Below, piece by piece: positions 1 to 8,664 of a stretch of 64,000 nt of DNA. Every line of letters starts with the position of its first letter. Positions within the stretch are counted from its first letter, which is position 1. Below the pieces are notes generated by a model. That model did no database searches. It was not told the DNA's origin and worked only from the letters and a program-made list of their open reading frames with translations. A program made the position numbers and the translations under genes. Where the stretch lies: assembly GCF_009674605.1 (NCBI RefSeq), contig NZ_WKJO01000001.1:806001-870000 (forward strand), in the 5' to 3' direction. This DNA comes from Haloferax litoreum. Its GTDB lineage: Archaea > Halobacteriota > Halobacteria > Halobacteriales > Haloferacaceae.

Positions 1-1014
1 GCCTGCATGGACGCCTGTCCGGTCGATATCGAACACCTGACGCACTTCACCGAGATGAACCGCCGCCTCACCGAGACGGGCCAGCAGCAAGAACCCGTCC
101 AGGAGGCCATGATGAACATCTTCTCGAACGGCAACGCCTTCGGCGACCCACAGCGAAAGCGCGCCGATTGGACCGACGAACTGGACTTCGAGATTCCCGA
201 CGCCCGCGAGGAGTCCGTCGAGTTCCTCTGGTACGTCGGCGACTACCCATCATACGACGAGCGTAACCGCCGTGTCGCCCGTGCGATGGCCCGCATCTTC
301 GAAGAAGCGGGCGTCTCCTACGGCATCCTCTACGAAGACGAACAGCACGACGGCAACGACGTGCGCCGCGTCGGCGAAGAGGGTCTCTACGAGATGCTCG
401 TCGAAGACAACGTGGCCGCGATGGACGACTGCGACTTCGAGAAAATCGTCTGTACGGACCCGCACTCGTACAACACGTTCCTGAACGAGTATCCGGAGAT
501 GGACGAGTCGTTCGACTACCCGGTGTTCCACTACACCCAGTTGGTAGAGACGCTCGTCGACGAGGGTCGTCTCGGCCTCTCGGGGTCCGAACTCTCCGCC
601 CAGACCGTCACCTACCACGACCCGTGTCACCTCGGCCGATACAACGGCGAGTACGAGGCACCCCGTGAGGTCATCCGTTCGACGGGCGTCAATCTGGCCG
701 AGATGCCCCGCAACCGCGACGAGTCCTTCTGTTGCGGTGGCGGCGGCGGCGGCCTCTGGTTAGACCAAGAAGAAGAGTCGAAGCCGTCCGAAGAACGCCT
801 CCGCGAGGCGCTCGAAGACACCGAGGCCGGCACTTCCGTCGAACGCTTCGTCGTCGCCTGTCCGATGTGCGCGACCATGTACGAAGACGGTCGGAAGACC
901 GGTGACTACGAAGAGGACATCGACATCGTCGATATCTCGGAACTCATCGTCGAAGCACTCGACACGAAAGCCGGTGCGGTCGGGTCGGAGACGACGCCCG
1001 CGTCGGCCGACTGA
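1..1014 (+). CDS. Fe-S oxidoreductase, C-terminal part (HdrD/GlpC-like)
   Basis: The frame is open from base 1, so the N-terminus lies outside the window. The first codons read ACMDACPV, the tail of a [4Fe-4S] ferredoxin-type motif. Further on come HDPCHLGRY, a CCGGGGGG stretch and ACPMCATM, the cysteine pattern of CCG domains of heterodisulfide reductase D, GlpC and LutA-type proteins. Such proteins pass electrons between flavin dehydrogenases and the quinone pool or a disulfide. The acyl-CoA dehydrogenase and ferredoxin 2-3 kb downstream make a role in fatty or amino acid oxidation possible, but that is inference. The C-terminal tail of about 15 residues is Ala/Thr-rich and probably disordered. 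Confidence 0.85.
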   Translation, partial: ACMDACPVDIEHLTHFTEMNRRLTETGQQQEPVQEAMMNIFSNGNAFGDPQRKRADWTDELDFEIPDAREESVEFLWYVGDYPSYDERNRRVARAMARIFEEAGVSYGILYEDEQHDGNDVRRVGEEGLYEMLVEDNVAAMDDCDFEKIVCTDPHSYNTFLNEYPEMDESFDYPVFHYTQLVETLVDEGRLGLSGSELSAQTVTYHDPCHLGRYNGEYEAPREVIRSTGVNLAEMPRNRDESFCCGGGGGGLWLDQEEESKPSEERLREALEDTEAGTSVERFVVACPMCATMYEDGRKTGDYEEDIDIVDISELIVEALDTKAGAVGSETTPASAD

Positions 1015-1093
1015 GTGGGCGAACGAACCGGGTCGCTTTCTCTAGACGTGCAGGCTGATTTTCTCGGCGGCGAGTGGCACGTATTCGACGGTT

Positions 1094-1756
1094 TCAGACG
1101 CCGACGTCAGTGTTCCCGTCCTCGATGCGTTCGTACAGGTAGTACGAGTACGCCACGGTGACAACGGCCGCGAACAGGGCGGGGACGACGAGGAAGAAGA
1201 TGGCGTACTCGCCGAAGAAGAGTCCGACGACGGTGAGAACGGCGGTGAGTTTGAACAGTCGGCCGCCGAGTGTGTGGGTCCGCCGCCAGACGGCTTCGCT
1301 GCTGAGGGTCCACGGGGTTCGGATACCGACGAACCAGTTTCGTTCGGCGTGTGCGACCAGGACGCCGACGTAGTAGAACAGGCCGGCGGCGGCGACGAGC
1401 ACGAGGGCCGTGAAGTCGAACTCGTAGCCGAGATTGAACGCGATAATCCCGGCGTGCAAGACGAGCATGTATCCCGCGAAGACGACGACGAACCAGTCGT
1501 AGTAGGGACGGAACGCGGCGATGTTTTCTCTGAGCGGGTCGATTCGGGGAATCACAGCGAACACGACGAGGAGGGCGGCGGTCAACGCGGGGAAGAGCCA
1601 GAGTGCGATACCTTTGGGCAGCGTTCCGTTCGGTTCGCCAGACGCGCCCCAGTTCGAGACGAGCAGGGCGGGCAGTTCGGGGGCGGCGAGGAGGCTCAGG
1701 ATGCCTGCGAGGGCGACGAATCCGGCGGCGAGTCCGAAACGCTGACGAGTATTCAT
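1094..1756 (-). CDS. SdpI/DUF1648-like membrane protein, 220 aa
   Basis: About six or seven hydrophobic segments cover most of the protein. After the first segment comes a short loop with SNWGASGEPNG, like the N-terminal DUF1648 segment of SdpI proteins, and NWFVGIRTPWTLSSEAVW in the second half is the SdpI-family signature (GIRTPWTL followed by W.KT/RTH). Bacterial SdpI gives immunity to a toxic peptide; in archaea the role is unknown. The ATG at 1756 is preferred because the nine codons before it are not hydrophobic and lie in the likely promoter. Its neighbours do not suggest an operon. Confidence 0.8.
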   Translation of the reverse strand: MNTRQRFGLAAGFVALAGILSLLAAPELPALLVSNWGASGEPNGTLPKGIALWLFPALTAALLVVFAVIPRIDPLRENIAAFRPYYDWFVVVFAGYMLVLHAGIIAFNLGYEFDFTALVLVAAAGLFYYVGVLVAHAERNWFVGIRTPWTLSSEAVWRRTHTLGGRLFKLTAVLTVVGLFFGEYAIFFLVVPALFAAVVTVAYSYYLYERIEDGNTDVGV

Positions 1757-1921
1757 ACCGATTGATACGTTGACGACACGCATAAACAGGCGCTCGGAAC
1801 CGACCGTCGCAGTCGTCGGACAGTCGCGGCGCTACGCAGAAAGGGAGTCGCCATCAAAAAGCGAAACCGCGTGGCACGTTTCCGAACCGAGGCACGGCGA
1901 GGCGTCGGTCTCAGCAGGGGG

Positions 1922-2374
1922 TTATTCGCGCTCGTACTCTTTTTTGAAGCCGCGGAACTCGGTGCGGTGGGCCTCTTCGTCGCCGAGGATGGTCACCGCG
2001 AGGTCCTCGGTGACGGGGTCGTTCGCCTCTCGGGCGGCGCCGATGAGCGAGCGGTAGGTCTCGATTGCGTCCTCTTCGGCCGTGAGGACGCCGTTGATGA
2101 CCGACAACACGTCCGTGCTATCTTCCGGCGGTTGCAGGTCGTGCTGGCGCGCTTCGAAGGTCCCAGAGCCCGGCGGTTTCTCGTCGAGTTGTTTCAGGCG
2201 GTTACCGATTTGCTCGGCGTGCGTGAGTTCTTCTTGGATGTCGGTCTTGAGTGACTCCTTGATTTCTTCGGCCCGAACGCCATCGAGGACGATGGAGTTC
2301 GTCATGTAGTTCATCACCGTCTCGAGTTCGTCTTGATAGGCGCGCTTCAACAGCGCAGTTACGTCCTCAGACAT
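1922..2374 (-). CDS. Ferritin-like domain protein, 150 aa
   Basis: The protein is almost entirely helical, with the pattern of a ferritin-like four-helix bundle: ELETVMNYM in helix A, EELTHAEQIGNRL in helix B, EEDAIETYRSLI in helix C and GDEEAHRTEFRGF in helix D. The ExxH and E...ExxH pairs are the usual di-iron ligands of rubrerythrin, bacterioferritin and DPS-type proteins. A role in iron binding or peroxide protection is inferred. The start at 2374 (MSEDVTALL) fits; upstream codons read a non-conserved leader. The gene stands alone between a membrane protein and a glyoxalase-fold protein. Confidence 0.8.
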   Translation of the reverse strand: MSEDVTALLKRAYQDELETVMNYMTNSIVLDGVRAEEIKESLKTDIQEELTHAEQIGNRLKQLDEKPPGSGTFEARQHDLQPPEDSTDVLSVINGVLTAEEDAIETYRSLIGAAREANDPVTEDLAVTILGDEEAHRTEFRGFKKEYERE

Positions 2375-2514
2375 GGCACCCCAGTATTGACGCTCTGGCA
2401 ACAAATAGCTGTTCGCCGGCGGGGGAACCGCCGGGAGCGAACCACCAAAGTAGTTCGAGGGATTGCCTGTGTGAGACCGCGAGAGTCCGACTCGAGCGTG
2501 TCGGGGCGGCGTTC

Positions 2515-2889
2515 TCAGTCGTCGAATTCGACCAGTTCGACGACGTATCCGTCGGGGTCTTTCACGAACGCGGCGGTGGCGTTCGCCGGGTCGATGTACT
2601 GCGGCGGTTTCACGACGTCTGGGTGTTCTGCGTCGAGGAGTTCCTCGAAGACGCGTTCGACGTCGTCGACTTCGATGGCGACGTGGTCGATTCCAGTGGG
2701 TTCGACTCGTTCAGTCGACGTGGGGTCGTACTTAAACTGGAGTTCCATGTCGGTGTCGTCGCTGCCGACGTAGACGTTCTGCACACCGCCGAGTTCGAAC
2801 TCGTTGGTCTGTTCGAGTCCGAGTTCGGCGTAGAAGTCGAGTGTCGATTCGAGGTCCGAGACGACGAGTGCGGTGTGAATGAGACCCAT
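2515..2889 (-). CDS. VOC (glyoxalase/bleomycin resistance) family protein, 124 aa
   Basis: The sequence shows one full vicinal-oxygen-chelate unit of two beta-alpha-beta3 modules: it begins MGLIHTALVVSDLE, carries TGIDHVAIEVDDVE in the middle and ends with FVKDPDGYVVELVEF. Metal ligands expected in this fold are His5, His at the start of the second module and the Glu near the C-terminus. Substrates cannot be read from the sequence; lactoylglutathione lyase, methylmalonyl-CoA epimerase and dioxygenase relatives share this pattern. The ATG at 2889 is chosen over a GTG four codons upstream. Confidence 0.85.
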   Translation of the reverse strand: MGLIHTALVVSDLESTLDFYAELGLEQTNEFELGGVQNVYVGSDDTDMELQFKYDPTSTERVEPTGIDHVAIEVDDVERVFEELLDAEHPDVVKPPQYIDPANATAAFVKDPDGYVVELVEFDD

Positions 2890-2982
2890 ACCAGTAGTCA
2901 CGCACGCGGGCGGGATAAAATCAGACTTCGCGTCAGAAACAACAGTCGGCGTTCGCCTCGCCGGGAGAGGTTGGCGACGGTA

Positions 2983-3333
<351 letters not shown>

Positions 3334-3470
3334 CTAAAACGTCCGCATCGAGAACGGAAAATCGGCGGACGGAGTCGGGACTGTCGTGTGGCGTTGGTCG
3401 GTGACAGAAGACGGTGTCGTGGCTCACTGCTCGGAATCGGACGGAAAGCAACACCCATCCGTGGGTCTGC

Positions 3471-3761
3471 CTACACCCGTGCGGCCTCGATGTGGTCGAG
3501 GACGTGCGAGATGTAGTGCTGGTCTCGTGTCGGGGCGATTCCCCGATACGCGCGAAGGGAATCTACGAGATAGTCGAGTTCGGCGCTGTCGAAGTCTTCG
3601 TCACCTGCTTCGACCCGCGTGAGCAGGTCGGGGGCCGGATTCGGGTCTTCGTCTGCGTCGACTGCCCGCTCGATTGCTTCGAGCAGGGCGGCGTGAACGA
3701 CCCACGACTCTTCACGAGAGAGGTCGAGCGCCGCTGGACGGTCCTGGGCCGATGTGGTCAT
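3471..3761 (-). CDS. Small acidic haloarchaeal protein of unknown function, 96 aa
   Basis: The protein is short, acidic and predicted helical, with SREESWVVHAALLEAIERAV at the N-terminal third and ELDYLVDSLRAYRGIAP in the middle. I recognise the style of a small haloarchaea-only family but no function. There are no cysteines, membrane segments or signal peptide. An AT-rich promoter region with a good TATA element lies upstream at 3795-3803, so it is likely expressed as a single gene. It sits between the ferredoxin and the acyl-CoA dehydrogenase, all on the minus strand. Confidence 0.75.
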   Translation of the reverse strand: MTTSAQDRPAALDLSREESWVVHAALLEAIERAVDADEDPNPAPDLLTRVEAGDEDFDSAELDYLVDSLRAYRGIAPTRDQHYISHVLDHIEAARV

Positions 3762-3794
3762 TGTGGGGCCTCTATCCTATCCTATGGGTGCGCA

Positions 3795-3803
3795 AATATA
3801 AAT
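3795..3803 (-). promoter_or_regulatory. TATA element for the 96-aa gene
   Basis: On the minus strand this reads close to TTTATATTT, 34-42 bases before the ATG at 3761, within a locally AT-rich stretch that stands out from the GC-rich surroundings. The TATCC units repeated at about 3772-3783 lie between it and the start codon. Confidence 0.55.
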
Positions 3804-3869
3804 GTATGTGTACTGTTGTCACAGCCCATGCACGACTCCGAAAGCACCGGAGTCGTTCACTCTCGGGCG

Positions 3870-5033
3870 TTACTCGAACGCTTCGATTCCCGTCAAGTCG
3901 GCCCCGATGACGAGCGTGTGGATGTCGTCGGTCCCCTCGTAGGTGTAGACAGTCTCGATGTTCTCCATGTGGCGCATCGGCGAGTAGTCGGTCGTGATAC
4001 CGTTCCCGCCGAGCACCTCGCGCGCGGTCCGCGTCACGTCGCGCGCGACACGGACGTTGTGACGCTTCGCCATCGACACGTGCTGATGGCGCAAGTCACC
4101 GCGCTCTTTGAGTTCGGCGAGGCGGTGTGCTTGCAGTTGGGCGTTCGTAATCTGGGTCGCCATCTCGGCGAACTTGCCCTGCTGGAGTTGGAACCGTGCG
4201 ATTGGCCCGCCAAACTGCTCGCGGTCTTTCGCGTACTGGAGTGCGTCCTCGAACGCGTCGCGGGCGGCACCGACGACACCCCACGAGATGCCGAATCGGG
4301 CCTGCGTGAGACACGACAGCGGTCCTTTCATCCCCTCGACACCCGGAAGCACGTCGTCCTCGGAGACCCACACGTCGTCGAGGCCGATTTCGCCCGTGAC
4401 CGACGCCCGCATGGAGAGTTTGTCGTCGATTTTGTTCGTCGTCACGCCGTCGCGGTCCGTCCCGACGAGGAACCCGCGGACCGGCGACCCGTCGGCGGAG
4501 GTGTCGCGCGCCCAGACCACGGCCACGTCGGCGATAGGAGAGTTCGTAATCCACGTCTTCGACCCGTTGAGGACGTAACCATCAGCGTCTTTCTCGGCGC
4601 GAGTCTCCATGCCCGCGGGGTTCGACCCGTGTTGCGGTTCGGTCAGTCCGAAACAGCCGACAGCCTCGCCGTTACCGAGCGCCGGAAGCCATCGCTCTTT
4701 CTGCGCTTCGGAGCCGAACGCGTGAATAGGGTAGATGACGAGCGACCCCTGCACGCTCGCCATCGAGCGAAGCCCCGAGTCGCCCGCTTCGAGTTCCTGC
4801 ATCAAGAGTCCGTACGCTCGCTCGCCGAGACCCGGAAGCCCGTAGCCGTCGAGATTGGGTGCGTAGAAACCGAGTTCACCCATCTCGGGGATGAGGTCCG
4901 TCGGGAACGTCCCCTGTTCGAAGTGGTCGCCGATATCCGGCTTCACCTGCTCTTCGACGAACCTGCGAGCCTCGTCGCGGACGAGTTTCTCTTCCCCGGT
5001 CAGGTCGTCTTCTAATTCAAGATAATCGAGCAT
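3870..5033 (-). CDS. Acyl-CoA dehydrogenase, glutaryl-CoA dehydrogenase type, 387 aa
   Basis: FAD-dependent alpha,beta-dehydrogenation of an acyl-CoA thioester. The flavin/substrate signature GCFGLTEPQHGSNP, the GSKTWITNSPIADV block and the C-terminal YTYEGTDDIHTLVIG with the catalytic Glu are all present. The combination LTEPQHGSNP plus a NIETVYTYEGT ending is what I associate with glutaryl-CoA dehydrogenases rather than short-chain acyl-CoA dehydrogenases, but substrate assignment is inference. The start at 5033 (MLDYLELEDDL) matches the usual length; the 39 codons upstream lie in the divergent arsR promoter region. Electrons would go to ETF. Confidence 0.9.
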   Translation of the reverse strand: MLDYLELEDDLTGEEKLVRDEARRFVEEQVKPDIGDHFEQGTFPTDLIPEMGELGFYAPNLDGYGLPGLGERAYGLLMQELEAGDSGLRSMASVQGSLVIYPIHAFGSEAQKERWLPALGNGEAVGCFGLTEPQHGSNPAGMETRAEKDADGYVLNGSKTWITNSPIADVAVVWARDTSADGSPVRGFLVGTDRDGVTTNKIDDKLSMRASVTGEIGLDDVWVSEDDVLPGVEGMKGPLSCLTQARFGISWGVVGAARDAFEDALQYAKDREQFGGPIARFQLQQGKFAEMATQITNAQLQAHRLAELKERGDLRHQHVSMAKRHNVRVARDVTRTAREVLGGNGITTDYSPMRHMENIETVYTYEGTDDIHTLVIGADLTGIEAFE

Positions 5034-5124
5034 GATAGACGGTCCGACTGGGGTCGTGAAAAGCGATTCGTTCCCGTGGGACGTGGTGACACTGTCGAGG
5101 GCAATCGCCCCCGGCGAAACCATT

Positions 5125-5160
5125 ATATTAGCATCCCCTAATATTAGCAATGTCTAATAT
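5125..5160 (+). promoter_or_regulatory. Two overlapping palindromic operators at the arsR promoter and start codon
   Basis: ATATTAG-N6-CTAATAT occurs perfectly at 5125-5144 and again at 5141-5160. The two 20-bp palindromes share ATAT at 5141-5144 and are offset by 16 bp. The first contains the TATA-like TATATTA expected for arsR; the second covers the ATG at 5150 and reaches the ATG at 5159. ArsR/SmtB repressors bind such AT-rich inverted repeats, so self-repression of arsR-arsM is the likely function. Confidence 0.8.
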
Positions 5161-5530
5161 GAGTCGCCAACCAGCGCCCGCCGCTGAAGACGAGAGTACC
5201 CCCTCTGACGGAACGTGTTGTGCCGCCACGCACACGTTGACCGAGTCTGAACTCGCGTCTGACGTTCAGGTCCTCGCAGCACTCGGCAACGACACACGAT
5301 ACGAAACGCTCAGACTGATTGCCGAAGCAGCGGACGGCGTGTGTGTCTGTGAACTCGAACCCGCACTCGGAGTCAGCCAAAGTGCCGTCAGTCAGGCGCT
5401 CTCACGCCTGTACAGCGCCGGACTCGTCTCACGACGAAAAGAGGGCAGGTGGCGATACTACGCACCGACCCCGCGAGCGACGGCCCTGCTGAACACGCTC
5501 GACGAAACACGGGAGGCGTCCGATGAGTGA
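5150..5530 (+). CDS. arsR: ArsR-family metalloregulator, 126 aa
   Basis: A winged-helix protein of the ArsR/SmtB family. ALGNDTRYETLRLI begins the HTH, VCVCELEPALGVSQSAVSQAL carries the recognition helix, and RRKEGRWRYYAPT is the wing. The VCVCEL pair of cysteines sits where the arsenite-binding ELCVCDL motif lies in ArsR proteins; CC near residue 23 could add ligands. Tandem palindromes overlap its promoter and start, and it overlaps arsM by 8 bases (ATGAGTGA), so the two are translated together. The start may be 5150 or the ATG at 5159; either would give a leaderless message. Confidence 0.85.
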   Translation: MSNMSRQPAPAAEDESTPSDGTCCAATHTLTESELASDVQVLAALGNDTRYETLRLIAEAADGVCVCELEPALGVSQSAVSQALSRLYSAGLVSRRKEGRWRYYAPTPRATALLNTLDETREASDE

Positions 5531-6359
5531 ACCCACGTCTTCCGACTCGGCGACCGGTGGACTGGCTCCCGACGAACAGCGACGGGCAGTTCGCCGACGA
5601 TACGCCCGTATCGCGAGTGAATCGTCGGGGTGCGCTGACGAGACAGACGCGTCGGGGTGCTGTGACGGAGATGGTACGTCAGAAGATGACCTGAACCGCC
5701 AACTGGGCTACTCAGAAGACGAGACCAGCGCTGTGGCAGACGGGGCGAATCTGGGACTCGGCTGTGGAAACCCGACCGCGATTGCGTCACTACGACCCGG
5801 CGAAACGGTCCTCGACCTCGGGTCAGGTGCGGGCTTCGACTGCTTCCTCGCCGCGCAGGAGGTCGGAGACGACGGCCACGTCATCGGCGTCGATATGACG
5901 CCCGAGATGGTGGAGAAGGCCCGTGAAAACGTCGAGAAGAACGAAGCGACGAACGTGGAGTTCCGCCTCGGTGAAATCGAACACCTCCCAGTCGCCGACG
6001 AGACGGTCGATACCATCATCTCGAACTGCGTGGTCAACCTCTCTCCGGCCAAACAGCAGGTGTTCCACGAATCCTATCGCGCGCTTCGTCCCGGTGGACG
6101 ACTCGCCATTTCGGACGTCGTCTTGACAGCCGAATTGCCGGAGGAAGTCCACGACGACGCCGAATCCGTGGCGTCCTGTATAGCCGGTGCGTCACCGATA
6201 CCCGAGTTAGAGCGGATGCTCTCGAACGCGGGGTTCGAACAGGTTCGAATCGAGTCGAAAGAAGAGAGTAAACAGTTCATCAGCGAGTGGGACGACGAAC
6301 GCGACGTGAGTGAGTACGTCGTCTCGGCGACGATAGAGGCCGTCAAACCACCCCGATAG
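5523..6359 (+). CDS. arsM: Arsenite S-adenosylmethionine methyltransferase, 278 aa
   Basis: Methylates As(III) with SAM. The class I methyltransferase fold is clear: GETVLDLGSGAGFDCFLAA (motif I), VIGVDMTPEMVEKAREN, and the ArsM hallmarks LGLGCGNP before motif I, IISNCVVNLSP with the conserved catalytic Cys, and ASCIAGA. Extra N-terminal cysteines occur in SGC and SGCCDGDG, as in other ArsM proteins. The ATG lies inside the arsR stop region, so expression depends on arsR. Its product SAH would feed the ahcY pathway near 51 kb. Confidence 0.92.
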   Translation: MSEPTSSDSATGGLAPDEQRRAVRRRYARIASESSGCADETDASGCCDGDGTSEDDLNRQLGYSEDETSAVADGANLGLGCGNPTAIASLRPGETVLDLGSGAGFDCFLAAQEVGDDGHVIGVDMTPEMVEKARENVEKNEATNVEFRLGEIEHLPVADETVDTIISNCVVNLSPAKQQVFHESYRALRPGGRLAISDVVLTAELPEEVHDDAESVASCIAGASPIPELERMLSNAGFEQVRIESKEESKQFISEWDDERDVSEYVVSATIEAVKPPR

Positions 6360-6411
6360 TTCGGCCATACCCACCTCGGATGGCAGTCAGAAGAACAGAG
6401 ACATGGCCGAC

Positions 6412-7125
6412 TCAGGCCGCAGACCCGACAGAGTCGGCCCGAACCGTGTTCGCGTAGGCGACGAAGTTGTCGAACAGGCGCTTTGCCTCGCAGGCGGCGT
6501 CGTAGTTTTCGGGAGTGATGCCGTCGAGGACGCCCTGAATCTGCTCGTCCGGGAGGAAGTCTTTCGAGCGTGCGATTTCCTCGGCCGTCGTCGTGTCGTA
6601 CTCGGGGTGGAACTGCACGCCGAACGCGTGGGTGCGGCGGAAGGCGTGGACGCCGAACTCGTTCTCCGCGAGGAGTTCCGCGCCCGCCGGGAGGTCGACG
6701 ACGGCGTCGCCGTGGGACGTGAAGACGGTGAATCGCTCGTCGATGCCGGCCAACAGGTCGTCGGCGTCGTCGCCGGTCGTTCGCTGGATTTCGCTGTACC
6801 CCAGTTCGAAGTCACCCATGTCTTCGACCGTTCCACCGAGCGCGTCGGCGACGACCTGATGTCCGAAACAGATTCCGAGAAGCGGGATATCTCGGGCGTC
6901 AGCCTCGGCGACGTACGTGAGAAGGTTCTGTATCCACTCGTCGTCCCAGTAGACCGACGAGGACGACCCGGTGACGACGACGCCGTCGTAGTCGAAGTGG
7001 TCGGGGAGGTGTCCCTCGGTTACGTCGAACTCCACGAGGTCGGCGTCCAGTTCGCGTCGGAAGTTCCGGCGCGTGTTCTCGTCGCCGTGAGACGCGTCCA
7101 AGAAGGCAAATCGCGGTCTGCTCAT
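6412..7125 (-). CDS. Class I glutamine amidotransferase-like protein, 237 aa
   Basis: A stand-alone GATase-1 domain: LLGICFGHQVVADALGG contains the nucleophile Cys of the GxCxGxQ elbow, and VQFHPEYDTTTAEEIARSK has the catalytic His with a following acidic partner. The early GSSSSVYWDDEW segment resembles GMP-synthase-like amidotransferases and gamma-glutamyl hydrolase relatives. No synthetase domain is fused. The start at 7125 (MSRPRFAFLDA) begins directly with the first beta strand; the longer upstream frame overlaps the promoter of the divergent VOC gene. Confidence 0.85.
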   Translation of the reverse strand: MSRPRFAFLDASHGDENTRRNFRRELDADLVEFDVTEGHLPDHFDYDGVVVTGSSSSVYWDDEWIQNLLTYVAEADARDIPLLGICFGHQVVADALGGTVEDMGDFELGYSEIQRTTGDDADDLLAGIDERFTVFTSHGDAVVDLPAGAELLAENEFGVHAFRRTHAFGVQFHPEYDTTTAEEIARSKDFLPDEQIQGVLDGITPENYDAACEAKRLFDNFVAYANTVRADSVGSAA

Positions 7126-7210
7126 TGGAGTGAGACAGTCGGTGCGACCGGAAAGGAGTTGCGTCCGAGACGGCATCTGCCGGCGAGTGTGACGGGCGAG
7201 AGCGGGCTGA

Positions 7211-7219
7211 AAACTTATC
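7211..7219 (+). promoter_or_regulatory. TATA element for the VOC gene at 7244
   Basis: AACTTATCG in an otherwise GC-rich interval lies 25-33 bases before the ATG at 7244, the spacing expected for a leaderless haloarchaeal transcript. Confidence 0.5.
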
Positions 7220-7243
7220 GACCGGCCACCTGAGACTGTCTGT

Positions 7244-7693
7244 ATGGCAATCAACGGTGTCCACCACGTCGTACTCCGAGTCCCAGACGTCCCGGACGGC
7301 GAGGCGTGCTACCGGGAACTGTTCGACATGGAAGTGCGATTTCGGGAGGGGTTGTTGGACGGTGACGTCGGAACCGTTCCGGAGATGTTCACGTGGGACG
7401 ATGCGCGCTCGAAGGGAGTCACACCCACGATGTCGTTTCTGGGGCGAGACGAGTTCTTTCTCGCGGTTGCACAGAGAGACGAGACGGACGGGAAACGACG
7501 GGTCGACCACATCGCGTTAGCCGTCGACGAGTCGACGTTCGAGTCGGTGACAGAGCGGGCAGAAGCGGCGGGGTGTACCGTCGAGCGAAACGCCGCTCAC
7601 CATCGGACGTTCGAAGACCCACTGGGATTCGAGTGGGAACTGAATGCGAGTTCGCCGCCGCCGAGTCGGGCGTTCGACACACTCGAATTATAG
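7244..7693 (+). CDS. VOC family protein, 149 aa
   Basis: Second vicinal-oxygen-chelate protein of the window. It starts INGVHHVVLRVPD, with the metal His in the first strand, has VDHIALAVDESTFESV starting the second module and ends with TFEDPLGFEWELNAS, the Glu-bearing strand. The middle insert with a GRDEFFLAVAQRDE strand is longer than in the 124-aa paralogue at 2.5 kb. The TATA at 7211-7219 suggests a monocistronic leaderless message divergent from the amidotransferase gene. Substrate unknown. Confidence 0.82.
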   Translation: MAINGVHHVVLRVPDVPDGEACYRELFDMEVRFREGLLDGDVGTVPEMFTWDDARSKGVTPTMSFLGRDEFFLAVAQRDETDGKRRVDHIALAVDESTFESVTERAEAAGCTVERNAAHHRTFEDPLGFEWELNASSPPPSRAFDTLEL

Positions 7694-7779
7694 GAGACGC
7701 TCGCACCGTCATCGACGTGGTTGTCGGCCCACTTCAGACCGGAGTGTGCTATCGGGACACACACTGTGTTGTGACGCGC

Positions 7780-8553
7780 TCAGTCGTCCAGCGATTCGAG
7801 GAATCCAACCACCGCGTCGTTGACGAGTCGTGACCGCTCGACGGTGACGAGGTGTCTGGCCCCGTCGAAGGATTCGAACGTCCCCTTCGGAAGTCCATCG
7901 GCCAACTGGCGGCCGCCCTCGACCGGCCAGACCGGGTCGTCGCGCCCGTGGAGGACGAGCGTCGGGACCGTCACCTCGTAGAGCGGTCCAGCGTCGAAGT
8001 CGGCGATAGCGGCGATTTGTGCCGCCCACGCGTCGGGGGTGGCGTCTTCCATCCCACGCCACTCGACGAGTTGGTCTACGACCTCGGGTTGCTCGGCGCG
8101 GAAATCGTCGGAGAGCGCCGGTGTGAGGGACTCGCGGAGTGCCGTCGGGTCGTGGGGTGCGCCGTACAGCGAGTCTGCGTCGATGTCGGCACCCGAGGCG
8201 GCGGTTCCGACGAGGGTGAGACTCCGAACGCGAGCGGTGGTCCGAGCGGCCTCCAGACCGACCATGCCGCCGAGTCCGAGTCCGACGACGTGGGCCTTTC
8301 GAACTCCCGCGTCGGCGAGTACTGCTTCGAGGTCGGAGACGAGCGTCTCGACCGAGTACGGGCCTGTCGGTGCGTCGGAACGGCCGGTTCCGCGAAGGTC
8401 CATCACGAGACTCTCGTACGGCCCTGCGACCGCAGCGTGTTGCCACCCCCACTGCCACGCGCCGTATCCCGCGTCGCCGACGAAGACGACTGTCTCACCG
8501 TCACCGTCAGCGTCGTAGTAGAGTTCGACACCGTTCGTCGTCGCGGTAGGCAT
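7780..8553 (-). CDS. Alpha/beta-hydrolase fold protein lacking the nucleophile Ser, 257 aa
   Basis: The fold is clear: a VVFVGDAGYGAWQW oxyanion strand, LVMDLRGTGRSDAPTG, VPTLVLHGRDDPVWP with the usual acid, and a GARHLVTVE histidine near the C-terminus. The nucleophile elbow, normally GxSxG, reads GLGLG at residues 91-95, with Gly93 in the Ser position. So the protein keeps the acid and His but not the nucleophile, and may bind rather than hydrolyse a ligand or use another chemistry. The gene is alone between a VOC gene and a KaiC-like gene. Confidence 0.83.
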   Translation of the reverse strand: MPTATTNGVELYYDADGDGETVVFVGDAGYGAWQWGWQHAAVAGPYESLVMDLRGTGRSDAPTGPYSVETLVSDLEAVLADAGVRKAHVVGLGLGGMVGLEAARTTARVRSLTLVGTAASGADIDADSLYGAPHDPTALRESLTPALSDDFRAEQPEVVDQLVEWRGMEDATPDAWAAQIAAIADFDAGPLYEVTVPTLVLHGRDDPVWPVEGGRQLADGLPKGTFESFDGARHLVTVERSRLVNDAVVGFLESLDD

Positions 8554-8664
8554 ACCCGCAGGTCGGCCGGCGACGAACTTAGGCGTGCCCGTCTCGGTGT
8601 CGCCTGCGGGGGTAACACGGTCTCGTCACCGTGCTGTTTGAGCGGTCGAAGCGCGTGACGACGC

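Noticed and set aside
3414-5015. A 533-codon plus-strand frame opposite the acyl-CoA dehydrogenase
   Set aside because: It is the antisense of the dehydrogenase and the small 96-aa gene; composition and lack of motifs mark it as a shadow.
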